Below, in pieces: positions 5,489-5,949 of a stretch of 5,949 nucleotides of DNA. The position numbers and the translations under genes are program-made. The stretch lies in the NCBI GenBank assembly GCA_002378975.1, contig DFST01000077.1, positions 1 through 5,949 on the forward strand, given 5' to 3'. The notes beneath the pieces are model-generated. The model was not told the DNA's origin, made no database searches, and saw nothing but the letters and a program-made list of their open reading frames with translations. How positions within the stretch are numbered: the stretch's first letter is position 1; each line of letters starts with the position of its first letter. This DNA is from Chitinophagaceae bacterium UBA3430 (GTDB lineage: Bacteria; Bacteroidota; Bacteroidia; Chitinophagales; Chitinophagaceae).

Positions 5489-5949
5489 ATGTCAACGAAC
5501 CTGCTCCCCAATGAACTGATTCAATGGCTTCCTTTCTCGGAAACCATCTTGGAGGTTAGTCAACTATCGGGGGGGCTCATCCATCGCACCTATGTGGTTC
5601 GAACTGCTTCTGAATCCATACTGCTCCAATCCATCAATACACAGATCTTTTCCGAGCCTACGGGATTGATTCAGAACCATCGTGCCCTCTACCAACATTT
5701 TCAAGCCCCCCGCTCACCCTTTGCGTTGGCAATGCCCCTGCCCTTTTCCAATGATGCATGGATCGTACAAGATGATCAAGGTGCCTCCTGGCGATTGAGT
5801 CAATTCATAGCGGGTACGCATACACTACATGAAGTTGAAAGCCCCGCACAGGCCGAAGCCCTGGCACAATTCTTTGCTCGATTTACGCGCCATGCAGCCG
5901 ATCCAAAGGACCCGCATTGGGCGATTCCCATTGCGAAATTCCACGACCT
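5489..5949 (+). CDS. Phosphotransferase of the APH / N-acetylhexosamine kinase-like family (3' end cut off by window edge)
   Basis: The first 153 residues are present, and the frame stays open to the right edge. The start ATG lies 2 bases after the stop of the MiaE gene. LSGGLIHRTYVV at 26-37 has the form of the glycine-rich nucleotide-binding loop of APH-fold kinases; ILLQSINTQIF at 44-54 resembles the LLQ-x-IN-x-x-VF segment of a Bacteroidota family related to N-acetylhexosamine 1-kinase (NahK), where the second strand normally carries the ATP-contacting residue. WRLSQFIAGT at 101-110 is the hinge-like region, and IPIAKFHD at 146-153 matches the family's IP-x-FH segment. The catalytic HxD loop and the DxD metal site would lie downstream, outside the window, so activity cannot be judged. 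The likely substrate is a sugar or amino sugar, but aminoglycoside resistance should not be inferred from the name. No signal peptide is seen, so it is probably cytoplasmic. Confidence 0.82.
   Translation, partial: MSTNLLPNELIQWLPFSETILEVSQLSGGLIHRTYVVRTASESILLQSINTQIFSEPTGLIQNHRALYQHFQAPRSPFALAMPLPFSNDAWIVQDDQGASWRLSQFIAGTHTLHEVESPAQAEALAQFFARFTRHAADPKDPHWAIPIAKFHD

Overview
The window looks like ordinary core chromosome of a member of the Bacteroidota. Three things point there. Several upstream regions carry the phylum's distinctive -7 element (TAnnTTTG). Start codons mostly lack a Shine-Dalgarno match and sit behind A/T-rich leaders. The M48 lipoprotein and the phosphotransferase at the two ends have the motif style I associate with Bacteroidota homologues. 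The base composition is moderate and codon use looks uniform; a Saprospiria- or Chitinophagia-like lineage is a guess only. No tRNA, rRNA, CRISPR array, insertion sequence or phage gene was seen.

Layout. On the minus strand, in transcription order from right to left: rpsO (ribosomal protein S15, 4461-4730), pnp (polynucleotide phosphorylase, 2110-4293), prmA (ribosomal protein L11 methyltransferase, 1229-2065), plsY (glycerol-3-phosphate acyltransferase, 513-1175), and the first 151 codons of an M48-family metalloprotease lipoprotein (1-454, running off the left edge). On the plus strand, divergent from rpsO: a MiaE-type tRNA hydroxylase (4878-5486), followed after 2 bases by the first 153 codons of an APH/NahK-like small-molecule kinase (from 5489, running off the right edge).

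How it fits together. rpsO-pnp is a classic conserved pair joining ribosome assembly to RNA turnover, and prmA and miaE add translation-related modification. plsY (membrane phospholipid synthesis) and the M48 protease (envelope quality control) form an envelope-related left end. The minus-strand genes are probably not one simple operon. Hairpins with terminator features lie after rpsO (4417-4457), after pnp (2071-2102) and over the plsY stop codon (507-530), and candidate promoters precede rpsO, plsY and the M48 gene.

No previously undescribed system is visible. The points most worth a second look are regulatory: a 12-base direct repeat in the rpsO leader, a strong terminator whose U-tract ends 5 bases before the prmA start codon, a hairpin in the pnp leader, and a -7 element almost touching the miaE start codon.
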